Of a stretch of DNA of 57,545 nt, positions 15,673-24,658 are shown one piece after another. Position 1 is the first letter of the stretch, and every line of letters starts with the position of its first letter. Under the pieces are notes generated by a model. The model had not been told where the DNA came from. It ran no database searches and was given only the letters and a program-made list of their open reading frames with translations. The translations under genes and the position numbers were made by a program. The DNA is from Fulvivirga sp. M361 (lineage in GTDB: Bacteria; Bacteroidota; Bacteroidia; Cytophagales; Cyclobacteriaceae). The DNA is taken from the NCBI RefSeq assembly GCF_007097395.1, contig NZ_VKDC01000040.1:1-57545 (forward strand). The letters are read 5' to 3'.

Positions 15673-18480
15673 TTAGTTTAAAAATTCATCGAAGGTGATG
15701 GAAATATAGTATAATGCCCCAATTCTCGGATTAGCAAAGGAAGTAGTATAACGTTCATTAAGAACGTTAGATCCTCCTAACTTAACGATGGACTTCAAAT
15801 CAGGGATTTTGTAGCTGACTTGTGCGTCGAGTGTTCCAAATGCAGGTATCACACCTGTTCCAATGGCGGATGACCATAAGAAGGCATCTTGCCAGCGATA
15901 GGTGACATTAAAGCCTAATTTATCTGTAACTTTTCTATTGGAAAAGGACAGATTGAAACGTGTTTCAGGTGTATTGAATTGTACTTCCAACCCTTGTTCT
16001 TCGAGTTTATCTTCATCTAATAATTTATTGTAGGAAAAGTTACCACCCAGAGAATATCCTTTTGGCAATGCATATTCAACCCCTATGGCAAACCCTTGCA
16101 CGTCGATTTGCTCGTCTGAATTCACGTCAAAACCATACCTTTGAAGTGGTACAGAAGCATCTGTAATTTCTTGTGGTGTGGCAGGTGCACCATCATATAA
16201 AGGTGTTTGGCCTGGTGAAGGTTCAAAGTCCGGATCGGCAAACCGTCTGGCATGAGAGAAGTCTACCTCTGTAATAAAGTCGTTGTATCTGCTGAAATAG
16301 TAATATGCGTCTACCAAAACCCTATCGTTGATCAGGCCTTTATAGCCAACCTCATATGTGTTTACTTTTTCAGTTTCGAAGTCAAAATCATCCCATATCA
16401 CCAGGTCATTTACATTTCCTGATGCTCTAGCGGCATTTACACTTTCAGTTGTATATACCGTATTGGTCCGGAAGTTGAATTGGTCTACTAAGGCTGAGTT
16501 ACTCCCTACTAGTCTTCTGGTTGTTACGTCCAGATTGATAAATTGATCTTGGGTAGTCGGTATGCGGAAGCCACGTTGAAAAGACGCTCTGAAATTATGT
16601 CTTCCGGCAGCAGTGAATACCCCTGATATTCTGGGAGAGAACTGACCTTCGAAATTCTCGTTTTTATCATAGCGAATAGAACCGGTCAGGTCTAGTCTGT
16701 CATCTAAGAGTTTTTTTGTAATCTGAGCGTAACTACCCCATTCAGTGATAGAAAACTCATCGCCTCTATCAATATTTTCCAATGCAAATAGTGTTCCACC
16801 GGATTTCAAGTTATACTGCCTGAAGTTAGCGCCGACAACAATTTCAGCCCAATCAATTTGATTAGAGAAATTATACATGCCTTCAAAATGATTTAAACTG
16901 GTTTCGTCCAGAAACTGTGCCCCACCCTGAGAGATGGGAGTATTCCTGAGTTGATCAAATGCTTCGTTGTATTCTGCAGAGCCAACTTCTAGTCGGGCTG
17001 CTTCAGAGGCCTGAAAGGCAGTTGCATGAGCCTGATCTATTGACGCTCCCAAAAGCCTGGCACCTGCAAAGCCTTGAATATAGGCTGGAATAGATGTCTG
17101 TATATTGAGTAATGTGGCAAGGGTGTTGGCAGCATAACTGTCACCTGCATCCTCTCGTGTGGTGTAGGCCCGAACAAAGAAATTACTACCTCTCACTTCC
17201 GCCTTACCTGTCCAAATGGAGAAGTCATCCAATACGAATCTGTCATTGGCAGTATAAACTGTACTTCCGAATCCTATATTATATTGAACCAATGCTTCTA
17301 TTTCATCATTGATCCTATAGTGAAGTGCACCTCCAAGTTTTAAACTTTCTGTTTCATTATCAACCAATTCACTTTCAGTAAAACCTCTAACACTAAAATT
17401 ACCTCGAGCATCTGTAGGAAGTAATGCTTCTGCACTGCTTCCCTGCCCCAGAGCACCTATGTTTAAAACATTGTCTCCATAGACACTTACGCCATTGTAG
17501 GTGGTGACATTATCTCTATAACCATCCACTGTAGGGTCAAACTCTACACTCCTTTCCACAATGCCTGATTGATCTCTATAATCTACAGACCTCCAATCCT
17601 GGGCATTAAGCCAACTTGCCGTCACTTTAAAGGCAAATTTGTTATTGAAGGCCTTGGCATATCTTAATTGGTAGCTATTGTATAGGGACATATCATCATC
17701 TTCTTCATCTACATGGTTTACACCTAATTGGGCCTGAACCGTCAACCCCTGATAGTCAAAAGGGCTTTTACTATTCATAAGAACAATTCCCTGAATAGCG
17801 TTAGGGCCATAAAGTGCTGAAGCCGCTCCGGGCAGTATTTCCACACTTTCCAAGTCTACATCACTTATACCTACAATGTTTCCAACCGGGAAATTTAGTC
17901 CCGGGGCCTGGTTGTCTATACCATCGATCAATTGGACCGATCGTGTATTACCATTGGCGCCGAAACCGCGTATATTGATCGAGTTAAATGTAAGACTTTG
18001 GGTACTTACGTCAATACCTTTCAGCGACTTGATCTGGTCATAAAAGTTGGGTGCGGCTGCTTCCCGGATGGCCCGGATATCCATCTTTTCAATGGAAACC
18101 GGTGATTCCAAAATGTTTTCTTCCACTCTGGAAGCTGAAACCACTACCTCCTGACCTAACAGCGATTGTTCTGTCATAGCAATTTCCAGACCGGTGGTTG
18201 CACTATTGGTAATCTCCAGTTCCTGTGTTTCAAAGCCTATAAATGAAAAAACCAAGGTTAGGGGAGGGGCCTGGTCCACGGACAGTTTAAAGTCTCCCGT
18301 TGCGCTGGATATAGTGCCAACTACTTTGCCTTTAACAACAATATTGACTCCGGCCAGTGTTTCGTTGTTACTTTCGTTGATGACCTTACCTGAGATGGAT
18401 GTACCCTGGGCATGAACAAGCCCTATGGAACTACACCAACCCAGTAGCACGAAAGCTACATAAGTAGATATCTTCTTCAT
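15673..18480 (-). CDS. TonB-dependent outer-membrane receptor with carboxypeptidase-like regulatory domain
   Basis: A 935-residue outer-membrane receptor. In order: a signal peptide (about 1-24, ending VHAQG), a CarboxypepD_reg-like beta-sandwich (about 28-110, starting ISGKVINESNNETLAGVNIVVKG), a plug domain (about 118-235, with VVVSASR as the TonB-box-like region and PNAIQGIVLMNSK), and a 22-strand barrel ending in the aromatic ITFDEFLN. It imports an unknown ligand using proton-motive force through TonB. It is not of the SusC length class (about 1000+ residues) and its partner is a GDSL lipoprotein, so polysaccharide import is not indicated. First gene of a two-gene run. Confidence 0.92.
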   Translation of the reverse strand: MKKISTYVAFVLLGWCSSIGLVHAQGTSISGKVINESNNETLAGVNIVVKGKVVGTISSATGDFKLSVDQAPPLTLVFSFIGFETQELEITNSATTGLEIAMTEQSLLGQEVVVSASRVEENILESPVSIEKMDIRAIREAAAPNFYDQIKSLKGIDVSTQSLTFNSINIRGFGANGNTRSVQLIDGIDNQAPGLNFPVGNIVGISDVDLESVEILPGAASALYGPNAIQGIVLMNSKSPFDYQGLTVQAQLGVNHVDEEDDDMSLYNSYQLRYAKAFNNKFAFKVTASWLNAQDWRSVDYRDQSGIVERSVEFDPTVDGYRDNVTTYNGVSVYGDNVLNIGALGQGSSAEALLPTDARGNFSVRGFTESELVDNETESLKLGGALHYRINDEIEALVQYNIGFGSTVYTANDRFVLDDFSIWTGKAEVRGSNFFVRAYTTREDAGDSYAANTLATLLNIQTSIPAYIQGFAGARLLGASIDQAHATAFQASEAARLEVGSAEYNEAFDQLRNTPISQGGAQFLDETSLNHFEGMYNFSNQIDWAEIVVGANFRQYNLKSGGTLFALENIDRGDEFSITEWGSYAQITKKLLDDRLDLTGSIRYDKNENFEGQFSPRISGVFTAAGRHNFRASFQRGFRIPTTQDQFINLDVTTRRLVGSNSALVDQFNFRTNTVYTTESVNAARASGNVNDLVIWDDFDFETEKVNTYEVGYKGLINDRVLVDAYYYFSRYNDFITEVDFSHARRFADPDFEPSPGQTPLYDGAPATPQEITDASVPLQRYGFDVNSDEQIDVQGFAIGVEYALPKGYSLGGNFSYNKLLDEDKLEEQGLEVQFNTPETRFNLSFSNRKVTDKLGFNVTYRWQDAFLWSSAIGTGVIPAFGTLDAQVSYKIPDLKSIVKLGGSNVLNERYTTSFANPRIGALYYISITFDEFLN

Positions 18481-18629
18481 AGTGTGGAGTTTGATTTGGT
18501 TTAAGTCTTAAAATTGTCAATAATCTATGAATCTACGAGAATTTTACAATATTTAGTAGGCATGCATACTTTTTCTTTCCAGATTTATGGAAACGTTTGC
18601 ATTAGAGGGTGTGTTTTTTGATTTAAGAC

Positions 18630-18971
18630 TTATTGTTTATTGTATTCGCGTTGTAAGTGTTCTGCCAGCTTTTCGCAGAGATCATTCATTTGATTTGACA
18701 TGAACTCATCACCTGTACTATTGAGAATGCTTTGGGCCATGCCACCCAGACAATCTACATAAAATCGTTTCATTTCATCTACAGGCATGTCTTTTGTCCA
18801 TAGATCAATGCGCATGGTATTTTTCTGCAGGTCATCCCAAAGTGCCACACTTATTGCTTTGGTTTCGGACGGGCCATCTTCGGGCTTTTCTGTAGCATCC
18901 CAATGGATGGTATCCGGGACGTTGTCATTATCTAGTTCTATGGTAAGGTTTATTTCTGATTTTTTCATCAT
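18630..18971 (-). CDS. gldC: Gliding motility protein GldC
   Basis: A 113-residue soluble protein matching the GldC family, which is associated with gliding motility in Bacteroidetes (in Flavobacterium it interacts with the lipoprotein GldB and supports, but is not strictly required for, gliding). Recognised from the KSEINLTIELDNDNVPDTI start, IHWDATE and the KAISVALWDD and DLWTKDMPVDEMKRF segments. Two consecutive ATG codons open the gene; the second (18968) may be used. gldB is not next to it here; the gene sits 99 bp after aacS on the same strand. Its presence suggests a gliding lifestyle, though GldC also occurs in non-gliders. Confidence 0.9.
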   Translation of the reverse strand: MMKKSEINLTIELDNDNVPDTIHWDATEKPEDGPSETKAISVALWDDLQKNTMRIDLWTKDMPVDEMKRFYVDCLGGMAQSILNSTGDEFMSNQMNDLCEKLAEHLQREYNKQ

Positions 18972-19070
18972 GTTATGTTTTAAAAAGTGTGTATATTACA
19001 GGACGCGGTTTAAGGTTCTGCGTATTCTGTGAATGCGAGATACCGGAATGCATTTTTCCGGCTTAGTGTA

Positions 19071-21035
19071 TTACAAAGTTTTAGCTAATTCAACAAAAAA
19101 ACTAATCGCTTCGGGATTTTTGAGCGCGTCTTTGTTCATGGATTTATCGATATCCAGTCCCATTAGTATTTTCTTTACAGGCATTTCCGTTTTTTTTCCA
19201 CTGATGGTATAAGGAATATCGTTAACCGCTATAACTTCATCGGGAACATGACGCGGTGTGTATTCTTGCCTGATGGTATGTCCTATCTTTTTGATCAATT
19301 TATCATCAAGTATCTCACCGGTCTTCATTTTCACAAACAGAGGCATGTAGAATTCACCGCCTTCTTTTTCAATACAAACTACCAAACTGTCTGCTACTTC
19401 TTCAACTTTGTCTACTGCTCGATAAATTTCACTCGTACCAATACGTATGCCACCCCTGTTTAACGTGGCATCAGATCTTCCGTAAATGATAAGCCCCTGA
19501 TGGTTTGTGATCTTTACCCAGTCACCATGCCGCCATAGACCATCGTATTTTTCAAAATAACTGGAATGATATTTTTCTTGGTTACTGTCGTTCCAGAAAT
19601 AAATGGGCATAGAGGGCATAGGTGCTGTAATCACCATTTCTCCTACTTCGTTATTTACTGAATTACCGGTTTCGTCCAATGCTTCTAGTTTACATCCCAG
19701 CGCCCTGCATTGTATTTCTCCCACATACACGGGCCATAAGGGATTTCCCCCTACAAAAGCGCTGCATACGTCTGTACCTCCACTGATTGAAGTTAGCCAA
19801 ACGTCAGATTTCAATTTTGAATAGATCCACTCAAACCCTTCGGGAGGAAGAGGTGAACCGGTGGATCCTATGGAAAGCAGCGAAGACAGGTCATACATTT
19901 TCGAAGGTTCCAATCCTTCTTTCATGTTGGCAACGATGTATCCGGCGCTGGTGCCCAGGTGATTAATCCTGATATTTTCTGCCAGTTGCCATAGTGCATC
20001 AGTTTTGGGCCAGGCAGGACTTCCGTCATAGAGTACCACAGTTCCTCCTGTTAAAAGTGCGCTTTGAATATAATTCCACATCATCCAACCTGTAGTAGTA
20101 TACCAAAAGCACCGCTCACCTTTCTTAATATTATTGTGAAACGTGAGATATTTCAGATGTTCCATCAAAATACCACCTTGGCTATGCGTGATAGCTTTTG
20201 GTGCACCTGTGGTTCCTGAGGAGTATAATACCCATATGGGATGCTCGAAGGGTACTCTGGTAAATTCAATAGTGCTATCCGAGTGGTTATTTACAATGAT
20301 ATCTTCCCAGGTTACTGTTCCTTCTATTTCCTCAGCATCGATCATATCAATTATAATGACTTTTTCAAGGCTGGGCAGTGCTGAAATGACTTGTTTTACT
20401 ACCTCGCTTTTGTTAAAGACTTTACCACCGTATTGATAGCCATTAACAGCTACTAACACTTTTGGATCAACCTGAGAAAAGCGATCTATCACTGAACTTA
20501 CTCCAAAATCAGGAGAGCAGGATGACCAAACAGCACCAAGTGCATTAGTACCCAAAAAAGCAGTGGTGGCTTCAGGCGTATTTGCGAGGTAGCCTACCAC
20601 CCGGTCTCCGGGCTGTACTCCCAGTTGCTTTAAATACTGTTGGAAAGCGCTTACATTATTTTTCAGAGTAACCCAACTTAACTCTTCCGGTTCATTACCC
20701 TCTGTTTTATGAACGATGGCAGGGTATTGATCATTCTCATTACGGAAAACATGTTCTGCATAATTCAATCTCGTGCCCTTAAACCAATGATAATCCGGCA
20801 TCTTAACACCTTCCAATACATTGTCATACTCACCTTCATAGATGATATTGAAATACTCCCACTGGCTTTGCCAGAACGCGCTTACTTTCTCTACTGACCA
20901 TTGCCATAAGGACTGATAATCATCGAAGCTTAACTGTTTGTTTTTATTTAGCCATCGGATGTAATCGGATAAATTGGTATCGCCTTTGGACGCTGCTGAG
21001 GGGGTCCAGATGGGCTTTGCTTGTTCAAAAGACAT
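19071..21035 (-). CDS. aacS: Acetoacetate--CoA ligase
   Basis: Acetoacetyl-CoA synthetase of the ANL (AMP-forming) superfamily, which activates acetoacetate with ATP and CoA and so feeds ketone bodies into acetyl-CoA or lipid metabolism. At 654 residues it has the family length. Visible motifs: the N-terminal ACS extension (FWQSQWEYFNI), the P-loop-like VLYSSGTTGAPKAI near 265, TTGWMMWN, the GGTDVC core, and the C-terminal GRSDATLNRGGIRIGTSEIYRAV, followed by the catalytic-lysine loop SGKKTEMPVKK near 620. These (FWxxQW and the GGTDVCSAF form) distinguish it from acetyl-CoA synthetase. Its start is 3 bp after the ribF stop, making it the distal gene of the ftsX-ribF run. Confidence 0.93.
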   Translation of the reverse strand: MSFEQAKPIWTPSAASKGDTNLSDYIRWLNKNKQLSFDDYQSLWQWSVEKVSAFWQSQWEYFNIIYEGEYDNVLEGVKMPDYHWFKGTRLNYAEHVFRNENDQYPAIVHKTEGNEPEELSWVTLKNNVSAFQQYLKQLGVQPGDRVVGYLANTPEATTAFLGTNALGAVWSSCSPDFGVSSVIDRFSQVDPKVLVAVNGYQYGGKVFNKSEVVKQVISALPSLEKVIIIDMIDAEEIEGTVTWEDIIVNNHSDSTIEFTRVPFEHPIWVLYSSGTTGAPKAITHSQGGILMEHLKYLTFHNNIKKGERCFWYTTTGWMMWNYIQSALLTGGTVVLYDGSPAWPKTDALWQLAENIRINHLGTSAGYIVANMKEGLEPSKMYDLSSLLSIGSTGSPLPPEGFEWIYSKLKSDVWLTSISGGTDVCSAFVGGNPLWPVYVGEIQCRALGCKLEALDETGNSVNNEVGEMVITAPMPSMPIYFWNDSNQEKYHSSYFEKYDGLWRHGDWVKITNHQGLIIYGRSDATLNRGGIRIGTSEIYRAVDKVEEVADSLVVCIEKEGGEFYMPLFVKMKTGEILDDKLIKKIGHTIRQEYTPRHVPDEVIAVNDIPYTISGKKTEMPVKKILMGLDIDKSMNKDALKNPEAISFFVELAKTL

Positions 21036-21038
21036 AAG

Positions 21039-21971
21039 CTAATATTTTTTGAGAAGTGTTAAGGCGTCGTTCTTATCCTGAACCAATTGCTTTTTTAAAG
21101 CTTCTATATCTTCGAACTTAATCTCTCTCCGGATCATTTTTTTAAAATGAACGTAGATGTTATCGCCATAAATCTCTTTTTCAAAATCAAAGATATGAAC
21201 TTCAATGGTTTTCACCTTACCTCCAACCGTGGGTCTGAAGCCTATATTCAACATTCCTTTCCAGACCTTGTCTTCATGTTGGATTATCACTGCGTAAGCG
21301 CCATCAGCAGGAATTAGCTTGTGTTTAGAGTCGATTTCGATATTGGCTGTAGGAAAACCAATCATACGTCCAATTTTTTCACCTTTTACCACCCTGCCTC
21401 TAATGCTGTAATCTTTACCAAGCAATGCACTGCTTTTTTCTACTTCTCCGGCCAGTAAAGCAGTACGGATCTTTGAAGAACTCACTCCAATATGTTCCAC
21501 CTCGTGCTTGGGAATTTCTTCTACCTGAAATCCATAGGTGGATGCATTTTTCTTTAAATGCTCAAAGCTACCCTCACGGTTTTTACCAAAACGATGGTCA
21601 TAACCAATGACCAATTTTTTTGTGCCTATCCGGTCTACCAAAATCCTTTTGATGAACTCTTCTGATTTAAGTTGTGAAAACTCTTTGGTGAAAGGGATCC
21701 TAAGTAAATGATTTACTCCCTGTGCCCTTAGCAAATCAGCCTTTTCCTCGAAAGTGTTAAGAAGTTTAAGCTCATTTTGTTCAGGATATAACACCAATCG
21801 TGGATGTGGCCAAAAGGTGATCAAAACGGTTTCACCATTATTTTTTATCGCAATTTCATTTAGTCGTTTTAGTATTTTTTGATGTCCAAGATGTACTCCA
21901 TCAAAAGTTCCACTGGTCACCACTGCAAAGGGTAGCGGTTTAAAATCTTCTATACCATGATAGATATTCAT
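21039..21971 (-). CDS. ribF: Bifunctional riboflavin kinase/FAD synthetase
   Basis: Cytoplasmic enzyme that phosphorylates riboflavin to FMN and adenylylates FMN to FAD. The 310 residues divide into an FMN adenylyltransferase domain (about 1-185, with SGTFDGVHLGHQKIL containing the GxxHxGH-like nucleotide site and GYDHRFGKNREG) and a riboflavin kinase domain (about 185-305, with GRMIGFPTANI, the PTAN motif, and NIGFRPTVGG). The start codon overlaps the truB stop as ATGA (21968-21971), the mark of translational coupling. Confidence 0.97.
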   Translation of the reverse strand: MNIYHGIEDFKPLPFAVVTSGTFDGVHLGHQKILKRLNEIAIKNNGETVLITFWPHPRLVLYPEQNELKLLNTFEEKADLLRAQGVNHLLRIPFTKEFSQLKSEEFIKRILVDRIGTKKLVIGYDHRFGKNREGSFEHLKKNASTYGFQVEEIPKHEVEHIGVSSSKIRTALLAGEVEKSSALLGKDYSIRGRVVKGEKIGRMIGFPTANIEIDSKHKLIPADGAYAVIIQHEDKVWKGMLNIGFRPTVGGKVKTIEVHIFDFEKEIYGDNIYVHFKKMIRREIKFEDIEALKKQLVQDKNDALTLLKKY

Positions 21972-22636
21972 ACTGTTTTTATATCTTCAATACGCTTTGC
22001 ATCTTCTACTCTGAACTCACCAATACGTGTCCGTCTAAGCGTAGTTAAATGTGCACCCACGCCCAATAATATGCCAAAATCACGTGCAAGGCTTCGAATG
22101 TACGTACCCTTAGAACAAACGATTTTAAAAGATACATAAGGCAATTCAATGGAAGTGATCGTAAATTGCTTAATTTCCACTTTTCTTGATTTTAATTTTA
22201 ACTCCTTACCTTCCCTGGCACTTTCATACGCACGTTTTCCTTTTACTTTTATAGCGGAAAAGGCAGGAGGGACCTGGTCTATCCATCCTTCAAATTGACC
22301 AGGTGCTTTGAGTATGGACTCAGTAGTTAAACCACTGATATCAGTTTCTGAATCTACCTCAGTTTCCAGATCAAATGATGGAGTGGTTTTTCCCAGTAGA
22401 AACTGACCGGTATATTCTTTTTCCTGTCCCTGGTAATGTTCTATTTGTTTTGTTTTTTTTCCGGAACATACAATGAGTAAACCTGTAGCGAGAGGGTCCA
22501 GCGTGCCTGCGTGACCTACTTTCTTTACTTTAAGCTTATTCCTAAGTTTTTTAACCACATCAAAGGAAGTCCATTCCAGCGGCTTATCTATGAGCATCAC
22601 TTGCCCGGGGTCTTGTGGTGCAGCGTTTGGGTCCAT
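21968..22636 (-). CDS. truB: tRNA pseudouridine(55) synthase TruB
   Basis: Makes pseudouridine at position 55 of the T-loop of tRNAs. The 222 residues carry the catalytic motif KVGHAGTLDPLATGLL, whose Asp is the nucleophile, the YTGQFLLGKTT strand, GTYIRSLARD, and the closing LRRTRIGEF. I take the ATG at 22636, which overlaps the uppP stop as TAATG; the longer reading from 22738 would add 34 residues of non-family sequence encoded inside uppP. The C-terminal PUA-like tail is short, as is common in Bacteroidetes. Confidence 0.96.
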   Translation of the reverse strand: MDPNAAPQDPGQVMLIDKPLEWTSFDVVKKLRNKLKVKKVGHAGTLDPLATGLLIVCSGKKTKQIEHYQGQEKEYTGQFLLGKTTPSFDLETEVDSETDISGLTTESILKAPGQFEGWIDQVPPAFSAIKVKGKRAYESAREGKELKLKSRKVEIKQFTITSIELPYVSFKIVCSKGTYIRSLARDFGILLGVGAHLTTLRRTRIGEFRVEDAKRIEDIKTV

Positions 22637-23430
22637 TAAAGGAGTGTGATTGTAAAAACCAATGCCGATACCGCAAAGCAGTAGATCGCAAAATAGATGA
22701 GCTTCCCTCTTTTTACAATGCTGATCATCCATTGGCAAGCTACTACTCCTGCAATGAATGCGGATATGAAACCAATAATTAAAGACATAGCCGGGATATC
22801 TGTATTCATTTCCGGTGTTTTAAAATAATCAATGGCTTTTAGTAAGGAGGCCCCCAGGATGGGAGGTAGAACCATAAGGAAAGAAAAACGAGCAGCTTCT
22901 GTTTTTTTTACCCCGAGCAATAATGCAGTAGCAATTGTGGCCCCTGACCTGGAAATACCTGGAAATATGGCGGCTGCCTGTGACAGTCCTATAAGGAACG
23001 ACCTTCCAAAGGATATTTCCTTTTCCTTTTGTCCAATAAAATAGGTCAATAATAATAATACACCTGTAATACATAACATACCTGCTACCAATAGTACCTT
23101 ACCTGTAAAAAGTGCTTCTATTCTATCTTCCAGGAGAATACCAACAAATGCTACAGGGATCATACTTAGAGCTATTTTGGCAATGAACCGGGTAGATTCA
23201 TTCCATTCAAATTTGAAAAGGTCTTGGGCTAAAAGTGCAACATCTTTCCTGAAGATGACTAAAGTGCTTAAGGCCGTAGCTCCATGTACGATAATTGAAA
23301 ACAGTAAATTGTCAGAGCTATTTACGGACAAAAGATGAGCACCAAGCTCAATGTGTCCGCTGCTGCTAACCGGTAAGAATTCTGTCAAACCCTGAACAAT
23401 ACCCAGGATGAGTGCATCAATTACACTCAT
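22636..23430 (-). CDS. uppP: Undecaprenyl-diphosphate phosphatase (BacA/UppP)
   Basis: Inner-membrane enzyme that recycles undecaprenyl diphosphate to the monophosphate carrier needed for peptidoglycan and other glycans. The 264-residue, eight-helix protein has both catalytic blocks: GLTEFLPVSSSGHIEL near residue 15 (Glu and Ser/His) and PGISRSGATIATALLLG near 160 (the catalytic Arg). Overexpression of the family gives bacitracin resistance (family knowledge). Its stop overlaps the truB start by one base, and it begins 2 bp after the DUF3098 gene. Confidence 0.97.
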   Translation of the reverse strand: MSVIDALILGIVQGLTEFLPVSSSGHIELGAHLLSVNSSDNLLFSIIVHGATALSTLVIFRKDVALLAQDLFKFEWNESTRFIAKIALSMIPVAFVGILLEDRIEALFTGKVLLVAGMLCITGVLLLLTYFIGQKEKEISFGRSFLIGLSQAAAIFPGISRSGATIATALLLGVKKTEAARFSFLMVLPPILGASLLKAIDYFKTPEMNTDIPAMSLIIGFISAFIAGVVACQWMISIVKRGKLIYFAIYCFAVSALVFTITLL

Positions 23431-23432
23431 TT

Positions 23433-23642
23433 TTATTGTTTGGGATTATGAAGTATGGCCACTATTTCAATGATGAAGCCAGCCATGACGACGATTGGCC
23501 CCAGTGTCAGACCAAGGAAACCAAAACCAAAAGGCTCAGAATCAAGGCCCATAATGACAAAACCAATTATCAATGTAATCAGTCCACCTAACATGAGCAT
23601 ATAGTTCCTTTTCCCGAAAGGGAGCTTCTTATTTTTTTCCAT
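23433..23642 (-). CDS. DUF3098 domain protein, small membrane protein
   Basis: A 69-residue protein with two predicted membrane helices (about 14-32 and 40-62) separated by a short glycine-rich loop. It matches the Bacteroidetes-specific DUF3098 family by the pattern PFGKRNYMLML, MGLDSEPFGFGFLGLTLGPIVV. Function unknown. The gene fills the space between ftsX and uppP with 1-2 bp gaps, a conserved position in the phylum, which suggests a role near envelope synthesis or division; that is inference. Confidence 0.88.
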   Translation of the reverse strand: MEKNKKLPFGKRNYMLMLGGLITLIIGFVIMGLDSEPFGFGFLGLTLGPIVVMAGFIIEIVAILHNPKQ

Positions 23643-23643
23643 T

Positions 23644-24534
23644 TTAATAAAGTTGATCTAAAGACAGTTTTAAGTATTTGTTTATGGCTCTGTAGGTACT
23701 GCCAAACCCGATAATAGCACCGAGCAAAAGTAACGTCAGGGATAAGATAAAAAGCATTTTGTTATCCTGCAATGAAGCAAGATCTTCAATTTTGCTGTTG
23801 GCAAAGTTGAGTAATAAAAACAGGCCCATTGAAGCGACAATTCCCGCTAATGCACCATGTATTGATGAACGCACAAGAAAGGGTCTTTTGATGAAACCAG
23901 GTTTAGCACCTACTAATTGCATACTTCGAATAAGAAATCGTTGAGAAAAAAGAGCCAGCTTAATGGTATTATTAATTAATATAACGACAATAATCAATAA
24001 TATGACTGCAAAACCGATTAGTACGAAGCCTATTTTTGTTACATTCTGATGGATTGATTTTACCAGACTTTCTACGTACACCACCTCAAAAACCCCGCTC
24101 ATGCTCTCAATTTCTTCTTTAACCAAGGCCAGCTTTTCCTCACTTTGATGGTCAGGATGTATCTTTATAGTGTAAGCATCGCGTAATGGGTTTTCACCTA
24201 AAAAGTTCGTGAAGTCTTCCCCGGTATCTTCAATAAAGGTTGTTGCCGCTTCCTCCTTCGAGACAAAGCTTATCTGTAATTCTTCATTTTTTAGCCCAAT
24301 GTACTCTTTGGCTGAGAGGGTCTTCTGTATTTGTATCCTTTGATTGTTGGAAACGTTTTTATTAAGGTATATCTGAACTTCGATATTCTCCTTTATTATA
24401 GCGGTCAGCTTACTGGTGTAAAGAAACAGAAGCCCGAATAATCCTATGACAAACAGTGAGAGAAATATGCTGAAAACTACACTGACATATGGGTAACTAC
24501 CTAAGGTCTTTTTCTTTCGATACTTTTTTTCCAC
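23644..24534 (-). CDS. ftsX: Cell division protein FtsX (permease-like)
   Basis: Inner-membrane partner of the ATPase FtsE; in other bacteria FtsEX controls peptidoglycan hydrolases during division. The protein has a short basic cytoplasmic tail, TM1 (about residues 20-40 of this model), a periplasmic domain of about 120 residues, and three C-terminal helices (around 165-190, 215-240, 255-280). Start choice: a TTG at 24555 would extend it by seven residues, but that TTG is the end of a perfect minus-strand -7 box TAAATTTG (24560-24553), so I place the start at GTG 24534, giving MEKKYRKKKTLGSYPY. First gene of the ftsX-DUF3098-uppP-truB-ribF-aacS run. ftsE is not adjacent. Confidence 0.85.
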   Translation of the reverse strand: MEKKYRKKKTLGSYPYVSVVFSIFLSLFVIGLFGLLFLYTSKLTAIIKENIEVQIYLNKNVSNNQRIQIQKTLSAKEYIGLKNEELQISFVSKEEAATTFIEDTGEDFTNFLGENPLRDAYTIKIHPDHQSEEKLALVKEEIESMSGVFEVVYVESLVKSIHQNVTKIGFVLIGFAVILLIIVVILINNTIKLALFSQRFLIRSMQLVGAKPGFIKRPFLVRSSIHGALAGIVASMGLFLLLNFANSKIEDLASLQDNKMLFILSLTLLLLGAIIGFGSTYRAINKYLKLSLDQLY

Positions 24535-24552
24535 ACAATCGTATTTATCTGT

Positions 24553-24560
24553 CAAATTTA
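24553..24560 (-). promoter_or_regulatory. -7 box of the ftsX run
   Basis: Minus strand TAAATTTG, perfect TAnnTTTG. The decamer GTCAAATTTA seen on the plus strand here also occurs at the Nif3-like gene promoter (41311-41320). The predicted leader to GTG 24534 is about 14 nt. Confidence 0.55.
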
Positions 24561-24600
24561 GTAATTAAAACCAAATTCATAGGACGGTGGGATATAAAAG

Positions 24601-24639
24601 AAAAGCCCTTGTTTAAAAGGCGGAAAAACAAGGGCTTTT
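24601..24639 (-). terminator. Terminator after the anti-sigma-type gene
   Basis: A perfect 14-bp stem AAAAGCCCTTGTTT (24601-24614) / AAACAAGGGCTTTT (24626-24639) around an 11-nt loop, 20 bp after the stop at 24659. It separates the sigma/anti-sigma run from the ftsX promoter. Confidence 0.85.
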
Positions 24640-24658
24640 TATCAGATTCGGTAAGCAG

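Noticed and set aside
18501-18632. TTAAG-N-CTTA elements at both ends of the spacer between gldC and the TonB receptor gene as an operator pair
   Set aside because: The elements are short and A/T rich; one overlaps the gldC stop codon, so chance is likely.
19043-19061. Hairpin CCGGAA/TTCCGG after aacS as a strong terminator
   Set aside because: Only a 6-bp stem and no T-run on the minus strand; read-through into gldC is plausible.
22637-22738. Extended N-terminus of truB
   Set aside because: Lies wholly inside uppP; the TAATG overlap start fits the family beginning.
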